A stretch of 5,917 nt of DNA from the NCBI GenBank assembly GCA_041657585.1, contig JBBABP010000066.1:1-5917 (forward strand), given 5' to 3'. This stretch comes from JBBABP01 sp041657585 (GTDB lineage Bacteria; Patescibacteriota; Gracilibacteria; Absconditabacterales; Absconditicoccaceae). Made by a program: the position numbers and the translations under genes. The notes beneath the pieces are model-generated. The model worked only from the letters and a program-made list of their open reading frames with translations, had not been told where the DNA came from and did not search any database. Numbering within the stretch: the first letter of the stretch is position 1; the number at the start of each line of letters is the position of its first letter. Of the stretch, positions 1 to 5,542 are shown in pieces.

Positions 1-387
1 ATCGTTGGCGCTTTGTCTGTTTTGCTTAATCGTTTTTTAATACTTAACTTTTATTTGGAGGGGCAAATATCTTACCATCAGCTCATGAATTTTTTCATGA
101 GCATTATTCGGTACATTACCATCGCTTATCTAACGATTGCTTTTTATAAAAAGAAGATTCCACCTCGAGGAGAATACAGCTCAATTTTTAAAATTGCCAT
201 ACTCTTAGCTATTTTTGGTTTTTTATACCGACTGTTTTTGAGTTATATCGGCCAGCAAGCACCAGATATATTCTTTTCTAATTGGGTGAACGCTGGATTT
301 GTGGCTATTAATTTGACTTGGTATTATTTGCTGGTTTGCATTGTTTATAGTTTTAAAGAAGTAAGAAACATAAAACATGAAAAATAA
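1..387 (+). CDS. Multi-pass membrane protein of unknown function, 5' end missing
   Basis: The frame is open from base 1 to a TAA at 385-387, so the gene very probably starts upstream of the window. A TTG at base 13 and an ATG at base 85 are possible internal starts, but the hydrophobic stretch already under way at base 1 argues for a truncated gene. About four hydrophobic segments are visible, at roughly bases 1-60, 88-144, 187-250 and 292-354, separated by short polar loops, one with a KKKIPPRGE basic patch that would fit a cytoplasmic loop. The tail is charged (FKEVRNIKHEK). I recognise no family motif. The last 11 bases overlap the start of the next gene in another frame, which suggests co-transcription and translational coupling. 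Its role is unknown; an integral membrane location is the only supported statement. Confidence 0.75.
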   Translation: MVGALSVLLNRFLILNFYLEGQISYHQLMNFFMSIIRYITIAYLTIAFYKKKIPPRGEYSSIFKIAILLAIFGFLYRLFLSYIGQQAPDIFFSNWVNAGFVAINLTWYYLLVCIVYSFKEVRNIKHEK

Positions 388-730
388 AATGATTTCCATT
401 ATTAGTCTAGGAACCTCACTTAATTGGCTAAGTCTATTTTTTTCTTATCATAAGCTTCAAAATACAGATATTAACCAAGTGATCGCCACTGGTGGTTTTC
501 CTTTGAAAGTCTTTGAGTATCCGTTTCCGCCGATGGGGCATGACTGGCCGCCACTTGAAACTTGGCCTATATTTTTTGTAAATCTGTTTATTTGGGTAGC
601 ATTTGCTTGGTTAATTGGGTTTTTAATAGGTAAAAAATTGGAAAGTCGGAAAATGATGAGTTTTCTAATTATTTCGGCTATAATTTTATCTTTACTTGGT
701 ATATTTTATATAATGTTAAAGTTTGATTAA
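377..730 (+). CDS. Small three-helix membrane protein with GGFP / YPFPPMG loop
   Basis: This 117-residue protein has three predicted membrane helices, at about residues 5-23, 64-84 and 93-114. A roughly 40-residue loop between the first two carries a distinctive aromatic and proline-rich signature: GGFP at 39-42, then FEYPFPPMG at 46-54 and DWPP at 56-59. From memory, similar small proteins with a GGFP...YPxPPMG loop followed by a helix rich in Phe, Trp and Ile recur in Patescibacteria genomes as hypothetical proteins; no function is known to me. The ATG lies inside the end of the preceding gene (11-base overlap) and has no Shine-Dalgarno sequence. The next gene starts 2 bases after its TAA. 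The loop is probably extracytoplasmic if the basic end of helix 2 (GKKLESRK) is cytoplasmic, but this topology is inference. Confidence 0.85.
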   Translation: MKNKMISIISLGTSLNWLSLFFSYHKLQNTDINQVIATGGFPLKVFEYPFPPMGHDWPPLETWPIFFVNLFIWVAFAWLIGFLIGKKLESRKMMSFLIISAIILSLLGIFYIMLKFD

Positions 731-732
731 AT

Positions 733-1626
733 ATGAGAAAGAACTTTTTTATTATTTTAACAGTTTTCCTATTATTAACTATCGCTCTTGGTATTTATTG
801 GCTCAAGCGTGGCGATGCCTGTCTAACTCAGTCGCCATATTTTAATTGTCATATCCAAAATAAATTTGAGGATATAGGCAAGGAGTTTAATAATTTATCT
901 GGACAAATAGGAAGTTTAAATGAGCCGTCCGTTTTTAATATTGATAAAAATGAAAGTGTCTTTTCTTTTGATCATATCAAAGGTGAGGGTGGTGTCGGCT
1001 GGACTAGAATAATGAAAAATGAAGAGGTTAAAGACTCTTTAGGCTTTTATACTAACTATATAGACCCAATACTTACGCCTTTGTCAGAAAATACTTTAAT
1101 TGGTTCGGCTTGGCAATGGCCGCAAGATTCAAAATTATATAATGGGCCATTCTTTAATTATTATTTAGATTTTAGAACCAGAAAAAAAATTGAATTACCA
1201 ACGAGAGGGAGGTTAATTTCTAAATCAACGGACGGGCAAAAAGTAGTTTTTTTGGAAAGTGATTGTGATAAATATCCATTAACTCCGGAAACTGACCGTA
1301 ATTGCAATAATCAAGATTTAAGCCTTCGTCTGATTGATTTAAAAAACAATATAGAAGGCATAACTATTAATCATTATTATGAGATGAACCGTCAGGAAGA
1401 TAAAAAATTTCTTGATTTTGGCAAAGCTATGTTCTCGCCTAACAATAAAAAATTGGCGATTGAGGTTAAAATTGAAGAAATTGATTATGACACACCTAAT
1501 GAATACTGGACTTTGTTTATTGCTGATACGGAAACGGGAGAAATTATTAAACAAAATAATAGATTATCTAAAAATAGATACGAATATGTTTTTTGGTTGG
1601 ATGATGAAAATATAATTTACTGGTAA
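733..1626 (+). CDS. Membrane-anchored extracytoplasmic protein with beta-propeller (PD40-like) repeats
   Basis: This 297-residue protein begins with a basic start and a hydrophobic helix (about 5-23), a signal anchor or uncleaved signal peptide, so the rest should lie outside the membrane. There is no convincing lipobox; the nearest Cys (30) is preceded by GDA. Several stretches resemble blades of TolB/PD40-type propellers: STDGQKVVFLE at 165-175, FSPNNKKLAIE at 234-244, then a strand pair around LFIADTETGEI, and a terminal FWLDDENIIYW. The pattern of D/N-G/N-K followed by a hydrophobic strand is what suggests the fold. It is short for a full six- or seven-bladed propeller, so it may form a partial one or pair with a partner. 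Four cysteines (30, 39, 178, 191) could form two disulfides. It sits 2 bases after one gene and 4 before the next, inside the membrane-protein run. Ligand and role are unknown. Confidence 0.8.
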   Translation: MRKNFFIILTVFLLLTIALGIYWLKRGDACLTQSPYFNCHIQNKFEDIGKEFNNLSGQIGSLNEPSVFNIDKNESVFSFDHIKGEGGVGWTRIMKNEEVKDSLGFYTNYIDPILTPLSENTLIGSAWQWPQDSKLYNGPFFNYYLDFRTRKKIELPTRGRLISKSTDGQKVVFLESDCDKYPLTPETDRNCNNQDLSLRLIDLKNNIEGITINHYYEMNRQEDKKFLDFGKAMFSPNNKKLAIEVKIEEIDYDTPNEYWTLFIADTETGEIIKQNNRLSKNRYEYVFWLDDENIIYW

Positions 1627-1630
1627 ATAT

Positions 1631-2008
1631 ATGAAGAAAATTTATTTAATTTCCGGCTTAACTATTTTGTCTGGACTACTATTTGTCCTTGTACCAGATT
1701 GGTTTAAATTTTTGTGGGGCTGGCAACTGCTTTCATTACCATTTATAGCAGGCATGTTAATAGTGTTGGTGCAAAATGAGAATAGGAGTTATAATTTTTT
1801 ACCAAAATTGATTATTGGTTCATTCATGACAAGCTTTGTGTTTGTAATCTTATGGCAATTAATTGAGTATGATTATGATGGCCATTTTATTTTTCTTGGG
1901 GCTTTACAAATGGCTCTATTTTTCTCAATTGTGTGTATTTTTGGTGGGCTAGTTGGAATTGTTATTAGAGGTATTACTTTATTAATAAAAAAATATGCCA
2001 AAAATTAA
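1631..2008 (+). CDS. Four-helix membrane protein of unknown function
   Basis: This 125-residue, very hydrophobic protein has predicted membrane helices at about residues 3-21, 28-48, 58-78 and 86-111, and a short basic C-terminal tail (LIKKYAKN) that would be cytoplasmic. The loop between helices 3 and 4 is acidic (EYDYDG, 79-84), which fits an outward-facing position. The third and fourth helices are rich in Gly and Phe (for example GGLVGIVIRG near the end), allowing close helix packing. I do not recognise the family. It starts 4 bases after the preceding stop with no Shine-Dalgarno sequence. Its last 14 bases overlap the next gene in another frame, so these two are probably translated in a coupled way. 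A partnership with the flanking extracytoplasmic proteins is possible from position alone. Confidence 0.8.
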   Translation: MKKIYLISGLTILSGLLFVLVPDWFKFLWGWQLLSLPFIAGMLIVLVQNENRSYNFLPKLIIGSFMTSFVFVILWQLIEYDYDGHFIFLGALQMALFFSIVCIFGGLVGIVIRGITLLIKKYAKN

Positions 2009-3011
2009 TAAAAAAAGAGTATTTGTTTGTTTGGGAATATTGTTAGCCGTTTTTATTTTAGCCTTTTTGCTGTATAGCCCGATAATTTTTCAAGAAGGTA
2101 ATCCTTGGTCAGAGATTAAAGGAATAGCCCAATTAAAATTTGGCGATAGTGATATCGTGAAGTTGTCGGGTTCGGATAATAAATTTATGACCGAAAGTAA
2201 AAATGGGACTACGATACATGATTTTATGAAAAATAGAGGTTATGAATTTACCGGACAAATGGGTTCAGGTTATTTTTTTGAGTCTACAACAGGACAAAAT
2301 GCCATTGCTACTCATAAATACTACAGTCGCTATTATTCGCTTTGGACTATCACTGAGAATCAAAATAATAACAATTCCGAACCTGATAATAATTTATGGA
2401 CGACAATGACTAATGATCAAGGTGTGACATTTCAATATCCTAAAAAATTATTAGCCGAATATGCGAGCGTTGCGGAATGGCCACCGGTTATAAAAATTGA
2501 AACTGGAATATATTCTTGCCAAACCACACCGCAGGAAATAAGCAGTATGTTGGATATCACTTCGGAGAGGTTGGTTGATAATAGAACATATTGCGTAAAT
2601 ATAAAAAATGAAGGTGCGGCCGGCAGTGTCTATTCGTCCTATGTTTACACTACCACCAATAATGGCAAGCTTATTAAGGCCAGTTTTACTCTACAATATC
2701 CTAATTGCAATAACTACGACGAAGAGCAAAGCCAAGCTTGTACCAGCGAAAGAGAAGCTTTTGATATAGACAGCACCGTTGATCGTATTGTTCAAAGCAT
2801 AGTTGCTAAACAAGAACAAAAAACTCTTGCCGAAGAATTAAGAGAATGTCTGCCTAAAAGTGATACTGCCAGCCACGAAAAATGCAACGAATTGTTAAAA
2901 CAAATTACTGATTATGATTCTTGCGTTAACGCCGGCTTTTCCATTATAAAGTCTAATCCTCCCCAGTGTGCTACTCCAGACGGCCGGACTTTTGTTGAAA
3001 ATAAAAAATAA
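1995..3011 (+). CDS. Membrane-anchored multidomain extracytoplasmic protein with C-terminal Cys motif
   Basis: This 338-residue protein has a basic N-terminus (KINKKR) and one hydrophobic helix at about 9-28, so most of it should be extracytoplasmic. Three parts follow. (1) Residues about 50-118 include GYEFTGQMGSGYFFE (82-96) and end in YSLWTI; I recall similar GW/YEF..QMGSG..F modules in small secreted proteins of Firmicutes, function unknown. (2) After an Asn/Glu/Ser-rich linker, residues 135-270 start WTTM...GVTFQYP (135-149), the opening common to many PsbP-like bacterial lipoprotein domains (W..y.n..gf.f.YP), and contain four cysteines. (3) A charged helical stretch leads to C310-x14-C325 in DSCVNAG...PPQC-TPDG, a short motif I have seen at the ends of many Patescibacteria and some archaeal secreted proteins. 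It overlaps the preceding gene by 14 bases. Function is unknown; a surface binding role is a guess. Confidence 0.8.
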   Translation: MPKINKKRVFVCLGILLAVFILAFLLYSPIIFQEGNPWSEIKGIAQLKFGDSDIVKLSGSDNKFMTESKNGTTIHDFMKNRGYEFTGQMGSGYFFESTTGQNAIATHKYYSRYYSLWTITENQNNNNSEPDNNLWTTMTNDQGVTFQYPKKLLAEYASVAEWPPVIKIETGIYSCQTTPQEISSMLDITSERLVDNRTYCVNIKNEGAAGSVYSSYVYTTTNNGKLIKASFTLQYPNCNNYDEEQSQACTSEREAFDIDSTVDRIVQSIVAKQEQKTLAEELRECLPKSDTASHEKCNELLKQITDYDSCVNAGFSIIKSNPPQCATPDGRTFVENKK

Positions 3012-3020
3012 TCAAAAAAT

Positions 3021-3356
3021 ATGAAAACAATCAAATGGGCCGCTAGAATATTGTCATTAGGTATTTTAATTTTCGCCCTGCCGTTTTATTTCGGCTACGG
3101 CAACCCGTTGCCGTTCGCCAAGCTCGACTATTCATTATGGGAAAACGTCGCCTTAACCATGATGCCTTTAATTTTTATCGGCTTAGCTTTGGGCTGGAAA
3201 TATCCCAAAGTCGCTGGTTGGTTGATAATTATTTCAATCGCCATCGGACTTGTGGTTGGACTTTTAACTGAAGCGAATCTCAGTATTAACTTAGCCGCGC
3301 CTATTATCCCGGGAATTCTATATTTGATAGACGGATATAAAAATGCGGTAAAATAA
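3021..3356 (+). CDS. Small four-helix membrane protein (possible DUF7670-like)
   Basis: This 111-residue protein has four predicted membrane helices, at about residues 8-26, 44-60, 66-84 and 90-105. The N-terminus IKWAARILSL, the GWKYPKVAGW turn between helices 2 and 3 (58-67), and the C-terminal PGILYLIDG (97-105) match my memory of a widespread family of small bacterial and archaeal membrane proteins of unknown function, possibly the one named DUF7670; I cannot verify the name here. It starts 9 bases after the preceding stop, with an A-rich leader and no Shine-Dalgarno sequence. Its base composition is less AT-rich than the five genes before it, as is that of the DUF2177 gene after it, so the two may have a different history from the first half of the cassette. 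Confidence 0.85.
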   Translation: MKTIKWAARILSLGILIFALPFYFGYGNPLPFAKLDYSLWENVALTMMPLIFIGLALGWKYPKVAGWLIIISIAIGLVVGLLTEANLSINLAAPIIPGILYLIDGYKNAVK

Positions 3357-3387
3357 AATTAACAACCCATTAGGGCCTATATTATAT

Positions 3388-3786
3388 ATGTTTATAAAAA
3401 TTTATCTTACCGCTTTGCCAGTTTTTTTAGTTATTGATATGATTTGGCTCAGCCTAATAGCTAAAAGTTTTTATTCTAGGCAAATTGGCTTTCTAATGAA
3501 AACAAATATTAATTGGGCCGCAGCTATAATTTTTTATCTACTTTTTATTATCGGCTTAGTTTTATTTGTTATTACTCCGGCTCTTGATAAAAAATCATGG
3601 TTACAAGCCCTTTGGATGGGGGCATTATTCGGTTTAATCACTTACGCGACTTATGACTTAACTAATTTGGCGACGCTTAGAAATTGGCCGCTTTTAGTGA
3701 CCTTCGTTGATTTACTCTGGGGAGCGTTCTTAGCGGCCGCCGTTTCGGTAATTACTTATTTTATCGCTATTAAAACTGGGTTATAA
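3388..3786 (+). CDS. DUF2177 family membrane protein
   Basis: This 132-residue protein is recognisable as DUF2177 (Pfam PF09945) along its full length. The family's signatures are all present: FLVID-x2-W near the start (D17, W20), the FY pair at 28-29, NW-AA-I--Y at 42-50, G78-x3-G82, the hallmark TYDLTNLATL at 88-97, W100-P101, and D108-x2-W111-G112 in the last helix. Four membrane helices are predicted, near 2-24, 43-64, 72-90 and 102-127. The length is normal for the family. No biochemical function is established for DUF2177; several conserved acidic and aromatic residues lie within or at the edge of helices, which hints at ligand or proton handling but proves nothing. The start agrees with the family's usual N-terminus. 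A 31-base gap separates it from the preceding gene, and the following small gene starts 12 bases after its stop. Confidence 0.93.
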   Translation: MFIKIYLTALPVFLVIDMIWLSLIAKSFYSRQIGFLMKTNINWAAAIIFYLLFIIGLVLFVITPALDKKSWLQALWMGALFGLITYATYDLTNLATLRNWPLLVTFVDLLWGAFLAAAVSVITYFIAIKTGL

Positions 3787-3798
3787 ATTATTTCAACT

Positions 3799-3972
3799 AT
3801 GAAAAAAAAATATATAAAAATATTATATTTTATTCTGGCAATATTGTTCGGTGTATTTATATTCATCTACGGAGGATATGATGATAGCCCTGGAGCGCAA
3901 TTATTAGGCCTAATATCATTTGTTACCGGCTTGACCGGTTTGATAAGGAACTGGAAAAAAATCTCTGTTTAA
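3799..3972 (+). CDS. 57-residue membrane protein with GGYDDSPG motif
   Basis: A complete reading frame runs from ATG 3799 to TAA 3970-3972 and encodes 57 residues. The basic start MKKKYIK is followed by a membrane helix (about 8-24), then the polar turn YGGYDDSPGAQ (24-34), a second hydrophobic segment (about 35-48) and a basic tail (RNWKKISV). This helix, GGYDDSPG turn, helix pattern is one I associate with small hypothetical membrane proteins of Patescibacteria. The turn is too specific and too well placed between two helices to be chance, and both ends are basic, predicting a hairpin with the acidic turn outside. It starts 12 bases after the DUF2177 gene and closes the tight gene run; the next gap is 62 bases. 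Function is unknown. Confidence 0.8.
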   Translation: MKKKYIKILYFILAILFGVFIFIYGGYDDSPGAQLLGLISFVTGLTGLIRNWKKISV

Positions 3973-4034
3973 ATTAACTAAATTTTGTTATTATATATCT
4001 CGTGGTATTTTCGGCATATAAATAGTCAAACTTT
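3973..4034 (+). promoter_or_regulatory. Short intergenic region before the Nudix gene, possible weak promoter
   Basis: The 62-base gap is strongly AT-rich. It contains TTGTTA at 3985-3990 and TATTTT at 4006-4011 (15-base spacing), and a TATAAA at 4017-4022 without a good upstream element at 17 bases. Either could serve as a weak sigma-70-type promoter, but in DNA this AT-rich such matches are expected by chance. No Shine-Dalgarno sequence and no hairpin terminator are visible. Confidence 0.2.
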
Positions 4035-4454
4035 ATGAAAAATAAACATCCCGAACTTGTAATAGGAGCGTTTATTATTAATAATAAAAATGAATTATTT
4101 CTGAGAACAACGCCAAGCCAAAATGATAAATATACTTGCGTTAATGGAAAGATAGCGTGGGGAGAAACAATTGAAAAAACTTTAAAAAATCAGGTAAAAG
4201 AAAAAACAAATCTTGAGATTGAATCTTACGAGCTAATTGGCTTAACAAACGGATTAAACATCATATCTAATAGTAATCCCGAACCGATAAACATGATATT
4301 TGCTGATTATATAGTGCGAATAAATAATTTAGATAAATTTAAATCTGACGAAAAAAGAAAATATAAATGGCTTCTACCTAAAGAATGGTTAAAAATGGAA
4401 AAAGATAAATTTGGCCCATATATTCGTGAAGTTATCCTAAAGATAAGTTTATAA
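4035..4454 (+). CDS. Nudix-fold protein with degenerate Nudix box
   Basis: This 139-residue protein has the layout of a single-domain Nudix hydrolase: a first strand with VIGAFIINNKNELFL (9-23), the Nudix box region at 38-60, and a closing EKRKYKWLLPKEW segment typical of the C-terminal strand and helix. Active Nudix enzymes use G-x5-E-x7-R-E-U-x-E-E-x-G-U to bind magnesium and cleave nucleoside diphosphates linked to another group. Here G38 and E44 are kept and the spacing is exact, but R-E is N52-Q53, the E-E pair is E56-K57, and the box Gly is N59. The usual PGG before the box is VNG (36-38). Two of the glutamates that bind metal in MutT-type enzymes are therefore lost, so hydrolysis is likely weak or absent; a binding or regulatory role is possible. 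The reading frame is intact. The gene is very AT-rich (12 G/C among the 60 bases at 4321-4380). Confidence 0.85.
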   Translation: MKNKHPELVIGAFIINNKNELFLRTTPSQNDKYTCVNGKIAWGETIEKTLKNQVKEKTNLEIESYELIGLTNGLNIISNSNPEPINMIFADYIVRINNLDKFKSDEKRKYKWLLPKEWLKMEKDKFGPYIREVILKISL

Positions 4455-4541
4455 TATAAACCAAACTACGTCTGGCGGCCAATTTTTTTTCTTAATCAAC
4501 TGCTAAATAAACTATTCTAACGTCTCGACTATTTTATTTCT
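4455..4541. other. Largest intergenic gap; T-tract and possible promoter
   Basis: This 87-base gap is the longest gene-free stretch in the window. It contains a run of eight T at 4483-4490 preceded by TGGCGGCCA (4473-4481), which could pair only three bases around a three-base loop, so it is a poor rho-independent terminator. TATTCT at 4513-4518 is a candidate -10 element, without a good -35. The position suits a transcription boundary between the AT-rich upstream genes and the more GC-rich DUF362 gene, but the sequence does not prove one. Confidence 0.25.
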
Positions 4542-5519
4542 ATGTCTAAAGTTTACTTTTCCAAAAATATTGCCACGATTTTAAAACAAGTCGACTTATC
4601 TAAATTAGGAAATAAAGTGGGTATTAAAGTCCATTTCGGCGAAAAAGGCTGTACGACTTTTTTAAATCCGAAAATAGTTAAAGCGGTCTACGATAAAGTA
4701 ACGGCTTCCGGTCGGGAAGCGGCCCTGATTGAATGCAACGTTTTATATAAGGGCAGTCGAACGGATGCGACGAGCCATCTTCAAACCGCGCGCGAACATG
4801 GTTTTGATCTGCCGATAGATATTCTTGATGGGGAGCACGGCGAAGAATATCTTAATTTGAACGGCTGTAAAATAGGCAAGGGAATTGAGAAATATGATTC
4901 GTTAATTATTCTCAGCCATGTTAAAGGGCATCAGTCGGCCGGTTATGGCGGAGCAATAAAAAACATCGCTATGGGCCTAGGAAGCCGCGCCGGGAAGCTA
5001 GATATGCATTCTAACTTACGGCCTTCTATTTCAAGCCACTGTATCGGCTGCGGCATTTGCGCTAAAAATTGCAATGCCCAAGCAATCAGCTTTAAAGACA
5101 ATAAAGCTATAATTGATAAAGAAAAATGCGAGGGTTGTGCCATGTGCATCGCCGTCTGCCCAAACAACGCGGTAAAAATCCCTTGGGGAGGTAGAACTAA
5201 CGAAGATCTGCAAAAACGGATGGCAGAGTATACTAAAGAAATTTTGGAATTCCGCCCTAAATCTATTTTTATTAACGTGTTGGAAAATATTACTAGCTAT
5301 TGCGACTGTTTAGGCGAGGAGCAAACTCCGATGATGGCCAATATTGGTATCCTCTACAGCGACAATATTTTACCAATAGAGAAAGCGAGCCTGGACTTGC
5401 TCGCTAAGCATTCCGACGGAGATTTCTTAAAAATTAACGACATCGATAAATACCGGCAGATTGAATTAGCGCAAGAGCAGGGCTTAGGCGAAAGTGATTA
5501 TGAATTAATTGAAATATAA
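4542..5519 (+). CDS. DUF362 domain protein with two 4Fe-4S ferredoxin motifs
   Basis: This 325-residue, probably cytoplasmic protein matches the DUF362 (PF04015) iron-sulfur family. The N-terminal part has KVHFGEKG (29-36), a GSRTDATSHL stretch, SHVKGHQSAGYGGAIKN and SRAGKLDMHS, all family landmarks. A two-cluster ferredoxin domain follows: C167-x2-C170-x2-C173-x3-C177 and C196-x2-C199-x2-C202-x3-C206, enough ligands for two 4Fe-4S clusters. DUF362 sequence then resumes and includes C254-D-C256, a motif usual in this subfamily that may bind another metal or cluster. The family is thought to be redox-active but has no firm reaction assigned. All eight cluster cysteines are intact, so it should carry electrons. 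The start gives the usual N-terminus SKVYF. The gene is clearly richer in G+C (31 of 60 at 4741-4800) than the Nudix gene before it. The hemerythrin gene follows 23 bases later, suggesting an operon. Confidence 0.93.
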   Translation: MSKVYFSKNIATILKQVDLSKLGNKVGIKVHFGEKGCTTFLNPKIVKAVYDKVTASGREAALIECNVLYKGSRTDATSHLQTAREHGFDLPIDILDGEHGEEYLNLNGCKIGKGIEKYDSLIILSHVKGHQSAGYGGAIKNIAMGLGSRAGKLDMHSNLRPSISSHCIGCGICAKNCNAQAISFKDNKAIIDKEKCEGCAMCIAVCPNNAVKIPWGGRTNEDLQKRMAEYTKEILEFRPKSIFINVLENITSYCDCLGEEQTPMMANIGILYSDNILPIEKASLDLLAKHSDGDFLKINDIDKYRQIELAQEQGLGESDYELIEI

Positions 5520-5542
5520 TTTAAATAATTAACTTCAAATTT

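Noticed and set aside
1339..1554. Reverse-strand 71-residue frame
   Set aside because: It lies entirely inside the propeller-like gene, has no family resemblance, and the host frame is well supported by its signal anchor, repeats and tight operon spacing.
1412..1615. Forward 67-residue frame inside the propeller-like gene
   Set aside because: Alternative-frame shadow of the larger gene; its translation shows no domain and is a Leu/Lys-rich artefact of AT-rich DNA.
3359..3387. Promoter-like TTAACA with TTATAT 17 bases downstream, before the DUF2177 gene
   Set aside because: Transcription from it would start a few bases inside the gene, after an ATG that family alignment supports, so it cannot be that gene's promoter.
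3902..3915. Perfect 14-base palindrome TATTAGGCCTAATA
   Set aside because: It falls inside the coding sequence of the 57-residue protein, is not repeated elsewhere in the window, and is mostly AT around a GGCC core; probably chance, though an operator cannot be excluded.
3925..3942. Tandem ACCGGCTTG / ACCGGTTTG that can form a 5-base stem
   Set aside because: It is explained by the coded TGLTGL repeat within a membrane segment, and no T-tract follows, so it is not a terminator.
4473..4490. Terminator candidate: TGGCGGCCA followed by a T-run
   Set aside because: The stem is only three base pairs, too weak for a rho-independent terminator; kept only as a comment on the intergenic gap.
4943..5213. 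Two reverse-strand frames (4943-5167 and 5031-5213)
   Set aside because: Both are antisense to the ferredoxin domain of the DUF362 gene, whose cysteine motifs clearly fix the coding strand.
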